Assembly (NCBI GenBank): GCA_963708675.1
Contig: CAVPTO010000004.1
Span: 124,001 to 188,000, forward strand
Direction: 5' to 3'
DNA: 64,000 nt
From: DATAXP01 sp963708675
GTDB taxonomy: Bacteria > Planctomycetota > Planctomycetia > Pirellulales > PNKZ01
Shown: positions 19,576 through 28,145 of the stretch, in pieces
Layout of the letters: each line of letters starts with the position of its first letter
Numbering within the stretch: position 1 is the first letter of the stretch
Position numbers and translations under genes: made by a program
Notes under the pieces: model-generated
The model's database searches: none
Seen by the model: only the letters and a program-made list of their open reading frames with translations
What the model was told of the DNA's origin: nothing

Positions 19576-19890
19576 TCACTTGCCCTTCAACCCGTCGCGC
19601 CAGGCGATGACTTCGAGCTCGCTGCGGACGGCTTCTTCGACGGGGATGACGGGATGCACCTCGAACGTGAACGCGGGGAGCATCGAGCAGAACTTGTGAA
19701 TCGCCAGCGGGTCGTCGCATTCCATCAGCATGTGCCCGCCCCATTCACCGACGCGGATCACAAAGAAGTCGATCTTGAAATTGCTCGGCGCCTTCCATTG
19801 GCCGAAGACTTCGAGGATTCGCTTCTGGGCGTTCTCGTATTCGATCGCCGAACCTTGCGGACGCTCGGACCAACTGATCACGTACTTCAT
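19576..19890 (-). CDS. DUF3303-like small protein
   Basis: The 104-residue product begins MKYVISWSERPQGSAIEYEN and has the pattern of a ferredoxin-like alpha/beta fold (WGGHMLMECDDPLAIHKFCS, then FEVHPVIPVEEAV), matching the DUF3303 group as I know it. No enzymatic residues are evident; relatives are thought to bind small ligands, but no role is established. It is soluble and has no signal peptide. GAAGGGATGA lies just upstream of the ATG. It is a single gene between mrr and the toxin-antitoxin locus. Confidence 0.7.
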   Translation of the reverse strand: MKYVISWSERPQGSAIEYENAQKRILEVFGQWKAPSNFKIDFFVIRVGEWGGHMLMECDDPLAIHKFCSMLPAFTFEVHPVIPVEEAVRSELEVIAWRDGLKGK

Positions 19891-19930
19891 GGGTCATCCC
19901 TTCTGTAACTCGGACCGGTCGCTTTGTGTT

Positions 19931-19980
19931 GGAGACCTTCGGTAGGCCGTGCGGCGGGGTCAGAGACCCGCGCCGAGCGC
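19931..19980. repeat. Palindromic repeat R3, half copy
   Basis: GGAGACCTTCGGT followed by GGCGGGGTCAGAGACCCGCG and CCGAGCGC equals the spacer plus right arm of the complete copy at 15944-16027; the left arm is missing. Confidence 0.8.
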
Positions 19981-20060
19981 GGTCAACTTCTGCAGTCCCC
20001 CAATGTGGTATCATTGGAATGTCTAAGAAGCGCGTTTGCCACGTATCGGACGGCAACAAA

Positions 20061-20312
20061 ATGGACGAAAGCGAACTTCTCAATCGCATCACGGTCAATC
20101 CGGCGATCTTCGGTGGCAAACCGATCATTCGTGGTCGGCGGCTGGCGGTCGAACATGTTCTAGGGATGCTTGCCGCGGGTGACACGGCCGAGGTGCTGCT
20201 GCAGGGCTATCCGTGGCTCGAAAAGGAAGACATCCAGGCGTGCCTGGTCTACGCTCGTCGCATGGTCGGTCATGAGCGGATCGAACCGCTCAAGGTTGAG
20301 CCTGCCGCATGA
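20061..20312 (+). CDS. DUF433 antitoxin
   Basis: The start at 20061 gives an 83-residue protein with the DUF433 signature NRITVNPAIFGGKPIIRGRR, then VEHVLGMLAAGDTAEVLLQG. An alternative ATG at 20019 is in frame. Family knowledge: DUF433 proteins have a homeodomain-like helix-turn-helix and pair with DUF5615 PIN-like toxins, probably repressing the operon. The stop overlaps the toxin start by ATGA (20309-20312), the usual arrangement. The antitoxin frame is intact although its toxin is disrupted. Confidence 0.85.
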   Translation: MDESELLNRITVNPAIFGGKPIIRGRRLAVEHVLGMLAAGDTAEVLLQGYPWLEKEDIQACLVYARRMVGHERIEPLKVEPAA

Positions 20313-20362
20313 AGTTGCTGCTCGACACGTGCGTGTGGGGCGGAGCAAAGTCGGAAATGCAG

Positions 20363-20374
20363 GTGGCGGGTCAC
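20363..20374. repeat. Left target-site duplication of the ISAs1-family element
   Basis: GTGGCGGGTCAC lies directly before the left inverted repeat and is repeated exactly after the right end. Confidence 0.9.
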
Positions 20375-21635
20375 AGGGCAATCGCATCTTATTTCCCTTG
20401 AAAGCCGCTGAGGATGCGTTCGAGGGCGTCGTTGTTCCAGCCTGCCTGGAGTCGTTTGCCGCGGATACTACTTTTTAGGGAAGTGTCCTGTTGCAAGATC
20501 GACAAGGCGAGGCGACGGAAGACGCCGGCGATTTCCGGAGCGTTGCCTTGGCGAATTCGCGACTGGTCCTCTGAAAAAGTTACATCGAGGACCCAATGCA
20601 ACGAGTTCTCAATGCCCCAGTGTCCGCGTACGAGTTTTGCCAGGCGTTGCACCTTGGGCGGCAGGCTGCTGATGAAGAACGTCGTCTCTTCGCGGGTGCG
20701 TCCTTGTTCTTCACAATAACGGTAGAGCATGCCCACGCTTTGCACGTCGGCCCACTCGCCTCGGCTGCGTAGGGTCTGCGGTGCGGGGGCCACGAAGCAG
20801 TCGCGACGTTCGCTGCGGCCACGGTTGCGCTCGGTCTTGGTATGGCGGCGCAGTTCCGGTGCTTGGTAGTCGTGCTCGCCGTAAGCGATGAACAAGTCGC
20901 TAAGTTCGTTCCACAACCCGGGCTGATTGCGTTTGACGGTGAGCACGTAGTCGGCGCCGCGGGCACGAATGGCCTGGGCGGTGTCTTTCTGGCAGTGCAT
21001 GGCGTCGAGCGTCACCACCGCGCCGCTGAGTTCCAGCAGTTCCAACAGCTTGGGGACGGCCGTGATCTCATTGCTCTTGTCGTCTACGGCAACTTGGCCC
21101 AGGGAGATGCGCAGATCGCAAGCCCAGGCGCTGACCAGGTGCAACGCCGCGCGGCCGCTGCCGGCGTCGAAGCTCCGTCGCAACGTCTTGCCGTCGATGG
21201 CAATTCCCTCTCCGGCCAAGGCCAAATGCAACGATCGCAGCCAATCCATCAGACAAGCCAGGAAGGCCGGCGTGTCGAGGCGGGCGAAGACGCGGCCCAA
21301 CGTGTCGTGCGAAGGAATGCCGGCTGGTAACTCCAGGAACCGCGCGAACCACGCACGCTTGGCCTTGCCGAATCGTTCGACGTCGGCCCAGCCGTCCGCG
21401 CCCGCGATCGTCGCGCACAGCGCGATGACGATCATGTCCAGCAGGCAATGCTTGCGTGTCCGCTCGACACGCGGATCGGTAAGCGTTTCAAAGTGTGTAA
21501 GAATTGCAGCGATGCCCGACGAAGCCATGACGCACCCTCCATGAAAGACCGTGTTCGGCGAGCACTCCTTCCAGCCCGCTTGCCCAACGCCAGTTCATGG
21601 CAATACTTGGACCAACCGTTAGATGCGATTGCCCT
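20375..21635 (-). mobile_element. Complete ISAs1-family insertion sequence, 1261 bp
   Basis: The ends are perfect 15-bp terminal inverted repeats (AGGGCAATCGCATCT at 20375-20389 and its complement at 21621-21635). Flanking 12-bp direct repeats (20363-20374 and 21636-21647) are identical. A single transposase gene fills the element. The intact ends, intact transposase and identical duplications indicate recent transposition. ISAs1 elements are usually reported with target duplications of about 8-10 bp, so 12 bp is slightly long. Confidence 0.93.
20389..21528 (-). CDS. ISAs1-family DDE transposase
   Basis: The 379-residue protein has the H-repeat/ISAs1 layout: an N-terminal segment (FETLTDPRVERTRKHCLLDM) and the DDE catalytic residues D112 (AIDGKTLRRS), D175 (TLDAMHCQ) and E307 (GHWGIENSLHWVLDVTF). 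The frame is uninterrupted, so the enzyme is probably active. The start is the ATG at 21528, about 90 bp inside the right end. The gene is antisense to the disrupted toxin. Confidence 0.95.
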   Translation of the reverse strand: MASSGIAAILTHFETLTDPRVERTRKHCLLDMIVIALCATIAGADGWADVERFGKAKRAWFARFLELPAGIPSHDTLGRVFARLDTPAFLACLMDWLRSLHLALAGEGIAIDGKTLRRSFDAGSGRAALHLVSAWACDLRISLGQVAVDDKSNEITAVPKLLELLELSGAVVTLDAMHCQKDTAQAIRARGADYVLTVKRNQPGLWNELSDLFIAYGEHDYQAPELRRHTKTERNRGRSERRDCFVAPAPQTLRSRGEWADVQSVGMLYRYCEEQGRTREETTFFISSLPPKVQRLAKLVRGHWGIENSLHWVLDVTFSEDQSRIRQGNAPEIAGVFRRLALSILQQDTSLKSSIRGKRLQAGWNNDALERILSGFQGK

Positions 21636-21647
21636 GTGGCGGGTCAC
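21636..21647. repeat. Right target-site duplication of the ISAs1-family element
   Basis: GTGGCGGGTCAC, identical to 20363-20374, follows the right inverted repeat and stays in the toxin frame (V-A-G-H). Confidence 0.9.
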
Positions 21648-21968
21648 GACATTGTGTGGACCGGCGATCTGGCTCACGACCCGGGCGATGAAGAGATTCT
21701 CGCGCAGGCGCATCGCGAGCAGCGAGTGCTGATCACGCTTGATAAGGACTTTGGCGAACTGGCGATTCGCCACAGCTTGCCACATCACGGCATCGTGCGG
21801 CTCGTGAATATCAGCGCACGCCAGCAATCGGTCATCTCGCTCGCAGTTCTTGCTCAATATGGCGATGAGCTGACGCGCGGAGCCATCATCACCGCAGAGG
21901 CCGGTCGCGTGCGGATTCGACCTGCCGATGATCCGACCTCTTAATGCAGTGCGTTCGCGTCGGACGGC

Positions 21969-22796
21969 TCAAAACATCGGCTTCGTCGTTCTTGCATCGG
22001 CTGGCAGCGGTTGGCCTTCGTTCTCGTCGTAGTGGTGCAGCGGGCGGATCCAGAGGTTGCGGTAGCGAATCTGTCCGCCGTGGGGGCGAAGGCGGATGTG
22101 ACACTCGACGTCGTTGCCCGAGATGGGTGTGGCGAGGTGCACCGGCAGGCCGTTGTGAAGGACGGTGTACGTGGCGAGAGCGACGCGCTTGCCGTCGTGA
22201 AACTTCGGCGCGACGTAGTAGATGTCGTAGGTTTGCCACTGGCCGGGCTCGCGGGTGGCGTTGACCAGCGGAGGCCAGCTGCCGTAGATCGACGCGCACT
22301 GCCCGTCGGGGTAGGTGTCGTTCTTGTAGCTGTCGAGGATTTGAATCTCGGGGTGATCGCCGAACTCGAGGCCGCCGTTGCCGCGATGTTGATCGAAGCG
22401 CTCGGGCATCGCCGCCTCTTCGGGCGAGTTACGCCATTCGAGATGGAAGTGGCAATCGGCGAACGCCTCGCGCGTTTCGAGCGGATAGCCGGCCGCCTCG
22501 ATCGTGCCATCCTTGATGATCCACTTCAGCGGCTCGGCGGGGTCGAAGGTTTTCGTGGGATGCCACGGCTGCCACTTCGATAAGTCTTTGCCATCGAACA
22601 GCACGATCGCGTCGCTCGGCGCGGCGCCTGGCGAGTCCTGCGTGCTCGCAGTCGGCGGCGTGACGACCGTCGGCCGCGGCCGTAGGCGATCGCTGTGTTT
22701 GTACGTGCTGCTCTTCGTGCCATCCGACGTCGGCTCTGCGGCGACAGCAACGGCAGCCATGAGCGTGAATGCGCATGACACGACTCGAACGATCAT
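21969..22796 (-). CDS. Secreted DUF1080 (3-keto-disaccharide hydrolase-like) protein
   Basis: The 275-residue product has a signal peptide (MIVRVVSCAFTLMAAVAVAA). The DUF1080 concanavalin-like fold opens with AIVLFDGKDLSKWQPW, followed by FHLEWRNSP, NGGLEFGDHPEIQILDSY and the terminal IRLRPHGGQIRYRNLWIRPL. Family knowledge: this domain is related to 3-keto-glycoside hydrolases and laminin-G-like sugar-binding folds and is greatly expanded in planctomycetes. It lies 14 bp downstream of the octaheme cytochrome gene on the same strand, so the two are probably co-transcribed. The exact glycan is unknown. Confidence 0.85.
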   Translation of the reverse strand: MIVRVVSCAFTLMAAVAVAAEPTSDGTKSSTYKHSDRLRPRPTVVTPPTASTQDSPGAAPSDAIVLFDGKDLSKWQPWHPTKTFDPAEPLKWIIKDGTIEAAGYPLETREAFADCHFHLEWRNSPEEAAMPERFDQHRGNGGLEFGDHPEIQILDSYKNDTYPDGQCASIYGSWPPLVNATREPGQWQTYDIYYVAPKFHDGKRVALATYTVLHNGLPVHLATPISGNDVECHIRLRPHGGQIRYRNLWIRPLHHYDENEGQPLPADARTTKPMF

Positions 22797-22810
22797 TCGC
22801 GTGCTCTCCG

Positions 22811-25102
22811 TTACTGTTGCGATTGCTGCGACTGACGCAGAAGCTGTTGATACAAGCGGCGATGCTGTGGATCAAGCTTCGCCAGTTGCTCGGCACAGGC
22901 CAGCGCGTTGCGCCAGTCTTGTTCTTGAGCGTAGAGAATCGTCAGCGCGTAGAGGAACTCGGTCGAGGCCGGTTGCAGTTGCCACGCCTTGTACAACTCG
23001 ACCTCCGCATCGCCTGGACGTCCCGACTTCTGCAGCGCCAGCCCCAGGTTGTAGTGCATCCGTGCGTTGTCGGGTTCGAGCTTCGCCGCCTCGGCCAACT
23101 GTTCGGCCGCTTCCTTCATGCGACCTTCATCCTCGGCGAACAGCAGCCCGAGCTCGTAGTGCGCCGGCGCGTATCTCGGTTCAATCGCAATCACTTCGCG
23201 ATACAGCGCCTCGGCCTTCGCGTTGTGTTTCAGGTCGTGCTCGATTGCGGCCAGCTGCATTCGCGATTGACCGGCCTGCAGCATGTTCCGTTGCAGCTTG
23301 ATCGCCCACTGGTATTCTTCGACGGCCTTGTCGGTGTAGCCAAGGTTGAAGTACATCATGCCCAGGATCATGTGCGGCCCGGCGTCATCGTCGGTCGCTT
23401 TCATCCCTTCGCGAAGCTCTTCGAAGACCTGCGCGAATCGCTCGCGCTCGGCTTCCGTCAGCGTCGCTTGCGGCACGCGCGAGAGAATTTTCACTGCCTC
23501 GGTGCGCACGAGTCGCACGGGGTCGCTAAGCAGCGGCCACAACAACTGCTTCAACTGCCGGCGTTGATCTTCATCCAAAGGCCCGCCGATATCGAACGCG
23601 CCGATGGCCGCGGCACGCACGAGTGGGTCGGTATCTTTGAGCGATGCCTCGAGCGCGGGCCGTGCCTCGGCCGTGCCGAATCTCGCCAACAGCGCGATGG
23701 CCGTCGCTCGCACGATGCCGCCGACTTGCTTGGCCTTATCTGCGACGGGCGGCTTGGCGACGTTCAACAGCAACGACTCGGCCGACGGTTGATTGGTGTA
23801 CGCCGCGTGAAACGCCTCGCCGAACTGCGGGTTCTCGCGACGTTTAGGGCCGTACCACTCGACGACTTTGTCGGCCGCCCACTGCGGCGTCTCGTTTTCT
23901 TTCGTGTGACACGCCTGGCAGGCGTTGCGAGTGCCGATCTTCACCGTCAGATCTGGGCGCGGCACGCGGATGCTGTGATCGCGGCGCGGGTCGACGACCA
24001 TGTAGGTGCGCGTCGGCATGTGACACTCGACGCACTTCGAGCCGACGCTTCCCGGTTGATGGTGATGGTGCGACGGCGAATCGTAGTTTCCCTTCGCCAG
24101 CGTGTGACATCGCACGCACAAGTCGTTGCCCGTCAACCGCAACTTCAGCGAATGCGAATCGTGACAATCGCTGCACCGCACGTTCTCGCGGAACATGCGG
24201 CTTTGCAGGAACGAGCCGTACTCGTAGTCCTCATCGAGAATCTGCCCGTCATCGGTATACAGCGGCCGCTCGATCAACTCGGGTTGATAGTAATCGAGAA
24301 AGCTCGCGCCGGGATGGTAGTCCCCCGCGACGGTGCGTCGGCGAGCGTGACATCGTGCGCAGACTTCGATCTCGTTTGTATTCGATGCTGTCTTGAGGTG
24401 CGCCAGCCCGTACCCATGGTTGCGGTCCCAGAACAGCGACTTGGACTTCGCAAGCTCGATGTGCAGACTGCCGGGGCCGTGGCAGGCTTCGCAACTGACG
24501 TCGATTTCGTTGAACGTCGTGTGATACGAGTCTTTTTCGAGGTCGTAGTTCTTGTGCACGTCGGTCGAGTGGCACTCGGCGCACATGTAGTTCCAGTTGG
24601 CCGACGGCTTCGTCCAGAACAGTTCGTCGTCGGGCTTGATGCGTTCGTCGGGATGCAGGTCGAACCACTGTTTCTTCACCGTGTCCCATGCCAGCGACAA
24701 AACCTGCACGCGACCGTCGGCGAACTCGACCATGTACTGCTGCAGCGGCCGCACGCCGAAGACGTACTTAACGTCGAACGTCTCCATCTCGCCCTTGGCG
24801 TTTTCGGTCGTGATGAGATACTTGCCGTCTTTGTGCTCGAAGCGCGACGTCACACCGAAGTGCGTGAGCTCCTGGTTGTCGAAGTTGCCGAGCACAAACT
24901 CAGGCGTCGCCAGGTCCATAGCGAGGTCGTGATCGCTGCCGGTCCAACGCTCGAACTGACCACGGTGGCAGTCGATGCACTCTTGCCGGCCGACATAGCG
25001 AGCCTGCTCGCTCGCGGGATGCGCGATGAACCAATCTCCCGCGACGACGACAAGAGCGCCCGCGAGTACGACAGCGGCGATGATGAGTATGCGGCGTTTC
25101 AC
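22811..25102 (-). CDS. Membrane-anchored octaheme cytochrome c with HEAT and TPR repeats
   Basis: I start at the GTG at 25102 (VKRRILIIAAVVLAGALVVV); a TTG at 25120 would add six residues. One N-terminal membrane segment or uncleaved signal is followed by eight CxxCH heme sites: CIDCH, CAECH, CEACH, CARCH, CSDCH, CVRCH, CVECH and CQACH. Next come HEAT-like repeats (AIALLARFGTAEARPALEAS) and about five TPRs (AHYELGLLFAEDEGRMKEAA) to the C-terminus. It is an extracytoplasmic electron carrier or reductase of the multiheme/TPR class common in planctomycetes. The electron partner is unknown. It lies between fhcA and the DUF1080 gene on the same strand. A long open frame on the opposite strand is a composition artefact. 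Confidence 0.9.
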   Translation of the reverse strand: MKRRILIIAAVVLAGALVVVAGDWFIAHPASEQARYVGRQECIDCHRGQFERWTGSDHDLAMDLATPEFVLGNFDNQELTHFGVTSRFEHKDGKYLITTENAKGEMETFDVKYVFGVRPLQQYMVEFADGRVQVLSLAWDTVKKQWFDLHPDERIKPDDELFWTKPSANWNYMCAECHSTDVHKNYDLEKDSYHTTFNEIDVSCEACHGPGSLHIELAKSKSLFWDRNHGYGLAHLKTASNTNEIEVCARCHARRRTVAGDYHPGASFLDYYQPELIERPLYTDDGQILDEDYEYGSFLQSRMFRENVRCSDCHDSHSLKLRLTGNDLCVRCHTLAKGNYDSPSHHHHQPGSVGSKCVECHMPTRTYMVVDPRRDHSIRVPRPDLTVKIGTRNACQACHTKENETPQWAADKVVEWYGPKRRENPQFGEAFHAAYTNQPSAESLLLNVAKPPVADKAKQVGGIVRATAIALLARFGTAEARPALEASLKDTDPLVRAAAIGAFDIGGPLDEDQRRQLKQLLWPLLSDPVRLVRTEAVKILSRVPQATLTEAERERFAQVFEELREGMKATDDDAGPHMILGMMYFNLGYTDKAVEEYQWAIKLQRNMLQAGQSRMQLAAIEHDLKHNAKAEALYREVIAIEPRYAPAHYELGLLFAEDEGRMKEAAEQLAEAAKLEPDNARMHYNLGLALQKSGRPGDAEVELYKAWQLQPASTEFLYALTILYAQEQDWRNALACAEQLAKLDPQHRRLYQQLLRQSQQSQQ

Positions 25103-25188
25103 AGTGTATTGGTGGTGCAAACGTTTTTGTTTGCCAAGTCATTCAATGAGATGCGCGAGGCAACAAGAATGTTTGCCAAGCAGAAACG

Positions 25189-26797
25189 TCAGACCGGATA
25201 ATTGCGGAATTGAATCGACGAGTACCGGTCGAACCAGGCGGCGATGTCGGATTCGACTCCTCTATCATAGGCCGGGGAAACGTACAGCGTCGTGCCTTGC
25301 GGATCGTCGCGCAACTCGCCGTTTTCCGCCACGATTTGGCCGGCTTTGATCACCCACTTCGGCAACTCGAACATCACCTCGGCGTCGTCGTCGGGCAAAT
25401 AAATCGTGATGTCGGCGTCGGCCCCCACGCCAAGGTGCCCCTTGTTCGTGAGGCCCAACATCCGCGCGGGGCCGGCGCGTGATGATGCAAATCTCGTTCA
25501 GAGTGTACTCGCGGTCGATGTCGCCGAGCACCGAACGTTCACGCACGGCGGGGTTCACTCGTGCGAGCGCTTCGCGACGATACGCGCTGTCCATCAGCAG
25601 ACGAATGATCTGCGGATACGCCACGAACGATGCGCCGTTGGGATGGTCGGTGCTCATCGCGACGCGCCACGGGTCCTTGGAAAGCAAGAACCATTCGAGG
25701 CCGATCGCCCACTGCAGCGAGTTGATCAGGCTCTTGTCTTTGTACTCGATCGGGCAGATGCCGCAGCCGGCCTCGAGCTCGGTATCACTTGAAAACCATT
25801 TTGAGTGATAGACGCGGCTGAGGTAATACCCGAGCGGGCCATCGCCGGTCATGCTCGTCGTTTTGCCGAAGAGCACCTGGCCGACGTCGACCGTGATGTT
25901 CGGATGATCGTTGACGTACTCGACCAGCGGCAGCGTTTTGGAGTTGAACGATGTCTCATCTTCGGGGCCGCCGCCGTAGCTGTGAAACTGAATGTGCGTC
26001 ATGTGACCGCGAAAGCCGTCGAGCGCTTTCATCGTCTCGAGCGTCGTCGTCCAGTTGCCGGGCAAGCCAAGGTTATTCGCGTGAATGTGGACCGGATGCG
26101 GCAGGTTCAGCTCGTTGGCAGCTTGCGTGATGCCGGTGACGATCTGCCGCGGCGTGACGTTGAACGCTTCGACGCATTCGTCGAGACCGTGTACGTTGCC
26201 CGCCGAGGCCTTCCACGCTTCGACGCCGCCAGGGTTCACGATCTTCGGAGCGTAGCCCTTCGACGCCGCGAGCAACCAACCGACAAACGCCTTGAGCCGC
26301 TCGGGCTCGCGGGCTTCGAGCGAGCGCATGATGTAATGGTTGTTCCCCATGAGTACAAAGAACCCTTTGTCCAAGCACGGCGTGTCGGCGAGTTCTTCGT
26401 GGGCGTGCCGTGCCGAAAGAGGCGGAATCGCGGCGTCGAATGCCGTCGTGTAACCCAGCGCCGCGTACTTGTAGCCCGTGGCGAACGTGCTGGGGACCGC
26501 GCCCATCGTGCCGCTGCGAAAGCGCTCGGTGCGCGGCACGACGTCGGATTCGCGCTTGTCGTCGGGCCTCATCTTGCGGGCGAGGTTCACCTTCGGCCCG
26601 GCAATGTGGCAGTGCATGTCGATGCCGCCGGGCATCACGACGAGGCCGGCCGCATCGATGACGCGCGTAGGGCGAACCTTCGGGTCGGTCGGCGGGTCTA
26701 CGATGCGACCGCCCCCGATCCACAGGTCGCGCACCAAGCCGTCGATCCCGTTGATGGGATCGTAGACCGTTCCGCCTGCAATTTTCGTAAAATCCAT
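25189..26797 (-). CDS. fhcA: Formyltransferase/hydrolase complex subunit A (FwdA/FmdA homologue), frameshifted near its C-terminus
   Basis: From the ATG at 26797 (MDFTKIAGGTVYDPINGIDG) the protein is an amidohydrolase with metal ligands H62 and H64 (GGIDMHCHIAG), histidines in HIHANNLGLPGN and FRGHMTHIQFH, and the Asp in STDHPNG. A one-base loss near 25480 separates the final segment, which resumes as ARMLGLTNKGHLGVGADADI and ends near QFRNYPV at 25189. Family knowledge: FhcA hydrolyses formyl-tetrahydromethanopterin-derived formyl groups to formate in bacterial C1 metabolism and is a known planctomycete trait. It is separated from fhcB by two plus-strand genes. The downstream cytochrome starts about 87 bp later in the same direction. 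Confidence 0.88.
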
Positions 26798-26969
26798 GCG
26801 CGATGCGGGTCTTGCCAGATGCGTCGATAACCGTAGTTTAGCTGGTCGTGGCGAGTCGGTCGCCCCCACGGTGTAAGGCGGGTCTTGCGTCGGCGCGGGT
26901 CTCCAGACGCGCTCGGCGCTCACCGCGTATGCCGGAGCCCGTGCTATGTTATCGACGGAGGAATCGTCA

Positions 26970-27473
26970 ATGTCGCCACGCGTTGCAATCGCGCTCGAGC
27001 AGATCAAGCTCTCGCGTCAGTACACCACGAATCAGTTGAACGACCTGGGGCACGACGACTGGTTCTGGGTGCCGCCGAACATGGCGACACACATCGCCTG
27101 GCAAGTCGGGCACCTGGCAATGGCGCAATATTGGTTGGGGTTGGCGCGAATTCGGGGATTGCGACCTTCGGACGAGGCGCTCATCTCGCACGAGTTCCTG
27201 CAACAGTTCGGCAAAGGTTCGACGCCCGACGCCGACGCGACGAAGTATCCGCCGATCGGCGAGATCCGCGCGACGTATGATCGTGTGTACGAACAAGTGC
27301 TGGTCGAGGTGCCGAAGATGCCCGACAGCCAATGCGACGAGGAATCGTTCAAGCCGCATCAGCATTTCCGCACGAAGCTGGGATCGTTGCAGTGGTGCTC
27401 GCTGCACGAGATGACGCACGCGGGACAGATCGGCATGTTGCGTCGCATGATGGGCAAGCCTTGGCAGTGGTGA
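26970..27473 (+). CDS. DinB-like metal-dependent helical-bundle protein
   Basis: The ATG at 26970 follows GGAGGA at a seven-base spacing, better than the frame start at 26946. The 167-residue product is a four-helix DinB/YfiT-type protein: VPPNMATHIAWQVGHLAMAQ in the N-terminal half and HEMTHAGQIGMLRRMMG near the C-terminus supply the conserved histidines. The family includes bacillithiol- or mycothiol-dependent transferases and uncharacterised stress proteins, so activity is uncertain. It interrupts the fhcB-fhcA order on the opposite strand. Confidence 0.82.
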   Translation: MSPRVAIALEQIKLSRQYTTNQLNDLGHDDWFWVPPNMATHIAWQVGHLAMAQYWLGLARIRGLRPSDEALISHEFLQQFGKGSTPDADATKYPPIGEIRATYDRVYEQVLVEVPKMPDSQCDEESFKPHQHFRTKLGSLQWCSLHEMTHAGQIGMLRRMMGKPWQW

Positions 27474-27489
27474 CGCTCGGTGAGAGCGA

Positions 27490-27888
27490 ATGATTCGATC
27501 CACGAAAACACGAGAGCCGGTCATGACCGCAACGTCCAAGAATAATTCGCATCCCACGCTGACCGAACGTCTGGCCGAAAAGCTTGGCCTTGCGGCGACT
27601 GCCAAGACCGTCTTTGCCGAGCCGATCGAGCGTGACGGCGTGACCGTGATTCCTGTGGCGAAGGTGTGCGGCGGATTCGGCGGCGGCTCGGGCGTGTCGG
27701 AACTCGGCGAGAACGGCGGCGGCGGTGGAGGCTTGAGCGCGTCGCCGTTGGGCTACATCGAGATCAAGGACGGCCAAACCGAGTTCAAGCGCATCGTCGA
27801 CCCGGCCGCGCTGGTGCCGTTAGTCATGGCGGGCGGGTTTGTGGGATGGTTTCTGCTGCGGGCGATCAATAGGCTGACGCGACGATAA
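27490..27888 (+). CDS. GerW/YtfJ-family protein
   Basis: The product (132 residues from 27490, or 121 from an internal ATG at 27523) has the GerW family pattern: KTVFAEPIERDGVTVIPVAK, a Gly-rich turn (VCGGFGGGSGV, GGGGGGL), SPLGYIEIKDG and a C-terminal hydrophobic segment (ALVPLVMAGGFVGWFLLRAI). In Bacillus, YtfJ is a spore protein; here there is no sporulation context and the role is unknown. It starts 17 bp after the DinB-like gene and is probably co-transcribed with it. Confidence 0.78.
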   Translation: MIRSTKTREPVMTATSKNNSHPTLTERLAEKLGLAATAKTVFAEPIERDGVTVIPVAKVCGGFGGGSGVSELGENGGGGGGLSASPLGYIEIKDGQTEFKRIVDPAALVPLVMAGGFVGWFLLRAINRLTRR

Positions 27889-27909
27889 CATTGATTGATT
27901 GCGTGTTTA

Positions 27910-28111
27910 TGGTGTTCAGGTTTTCGATCCACCCGACAGCCGCGTGTCTTATTCCCTCTCCCCTTGCGGGAGAGGGTGGTTCGCCGAAGGCGAATCGGGT
28001 GAGGGGTTGAGGCGAGTACACGCTTCAGTACCCCTCACCCCAGCCCTCTCCCGCAAGGGGAGAGGGAGCAAACTGCGCCGTCGTTCGATGAGTATCCCGA
28101 AGATCATTAGC
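27910..28111. repeat. ~200-bp palindromic intergenic element (copy 2)
   Basis: Second copy of the 4378-4575 element: inverted arms CCTCTCCCCTTGCGGGAGAG at about 27955 and the complement near 28045-28066, with flanking similarity on both sides. It lies between the convergent GerW and FhcB genes. A GTCGCGGCTAAAC repeat motif follows at 28124-28137. Confidence 0.85.
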
Positions 28112-28145
28112 CGCGTTTCGAGCGCGTCGCGGCTAAACAGATTCA

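Larger units (their letters stand above)
20309..21944 (+). pseudogene. DUF5615 PIN-like toxin interrupted by an insertion sequence
   Basis: The 5' part (20309-20374) encodes 22 residues (MKLLLDTCVWGGAKSEMQVA, then GH) and then meets the left end of an IS. The 3' part resumes at 21636-21944. Removing the IS and one 12-bp repeat restores a continuous 120-residue frame: ...VAGHDIVWTGDLAHDPGDEE ... TLDKDFGEL ... GRVRIRPADDPTS. The PIN-like acidic residues are present (D6 in LLDTC, D of TGD, DEEIL, LDKDF), so the protein was probably a functional RNase-like toxin before insertion. No further decay is visible in the 3' part, which suggests a recent event. A fragment could start within the IS end (21597), but lacks the first acidic residue. 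Confidence 0.92.

Noticed and set aside
22769..25201. An 810-codon open frame on the plus strand opposite the octaheme cytochrome gene.
   Set aside because: It is the exact antisense of a gene with eight CxxCH sites and repeats; its translation is Arg/Leu/Val-rich with no domain and arises from high GC at third positions.
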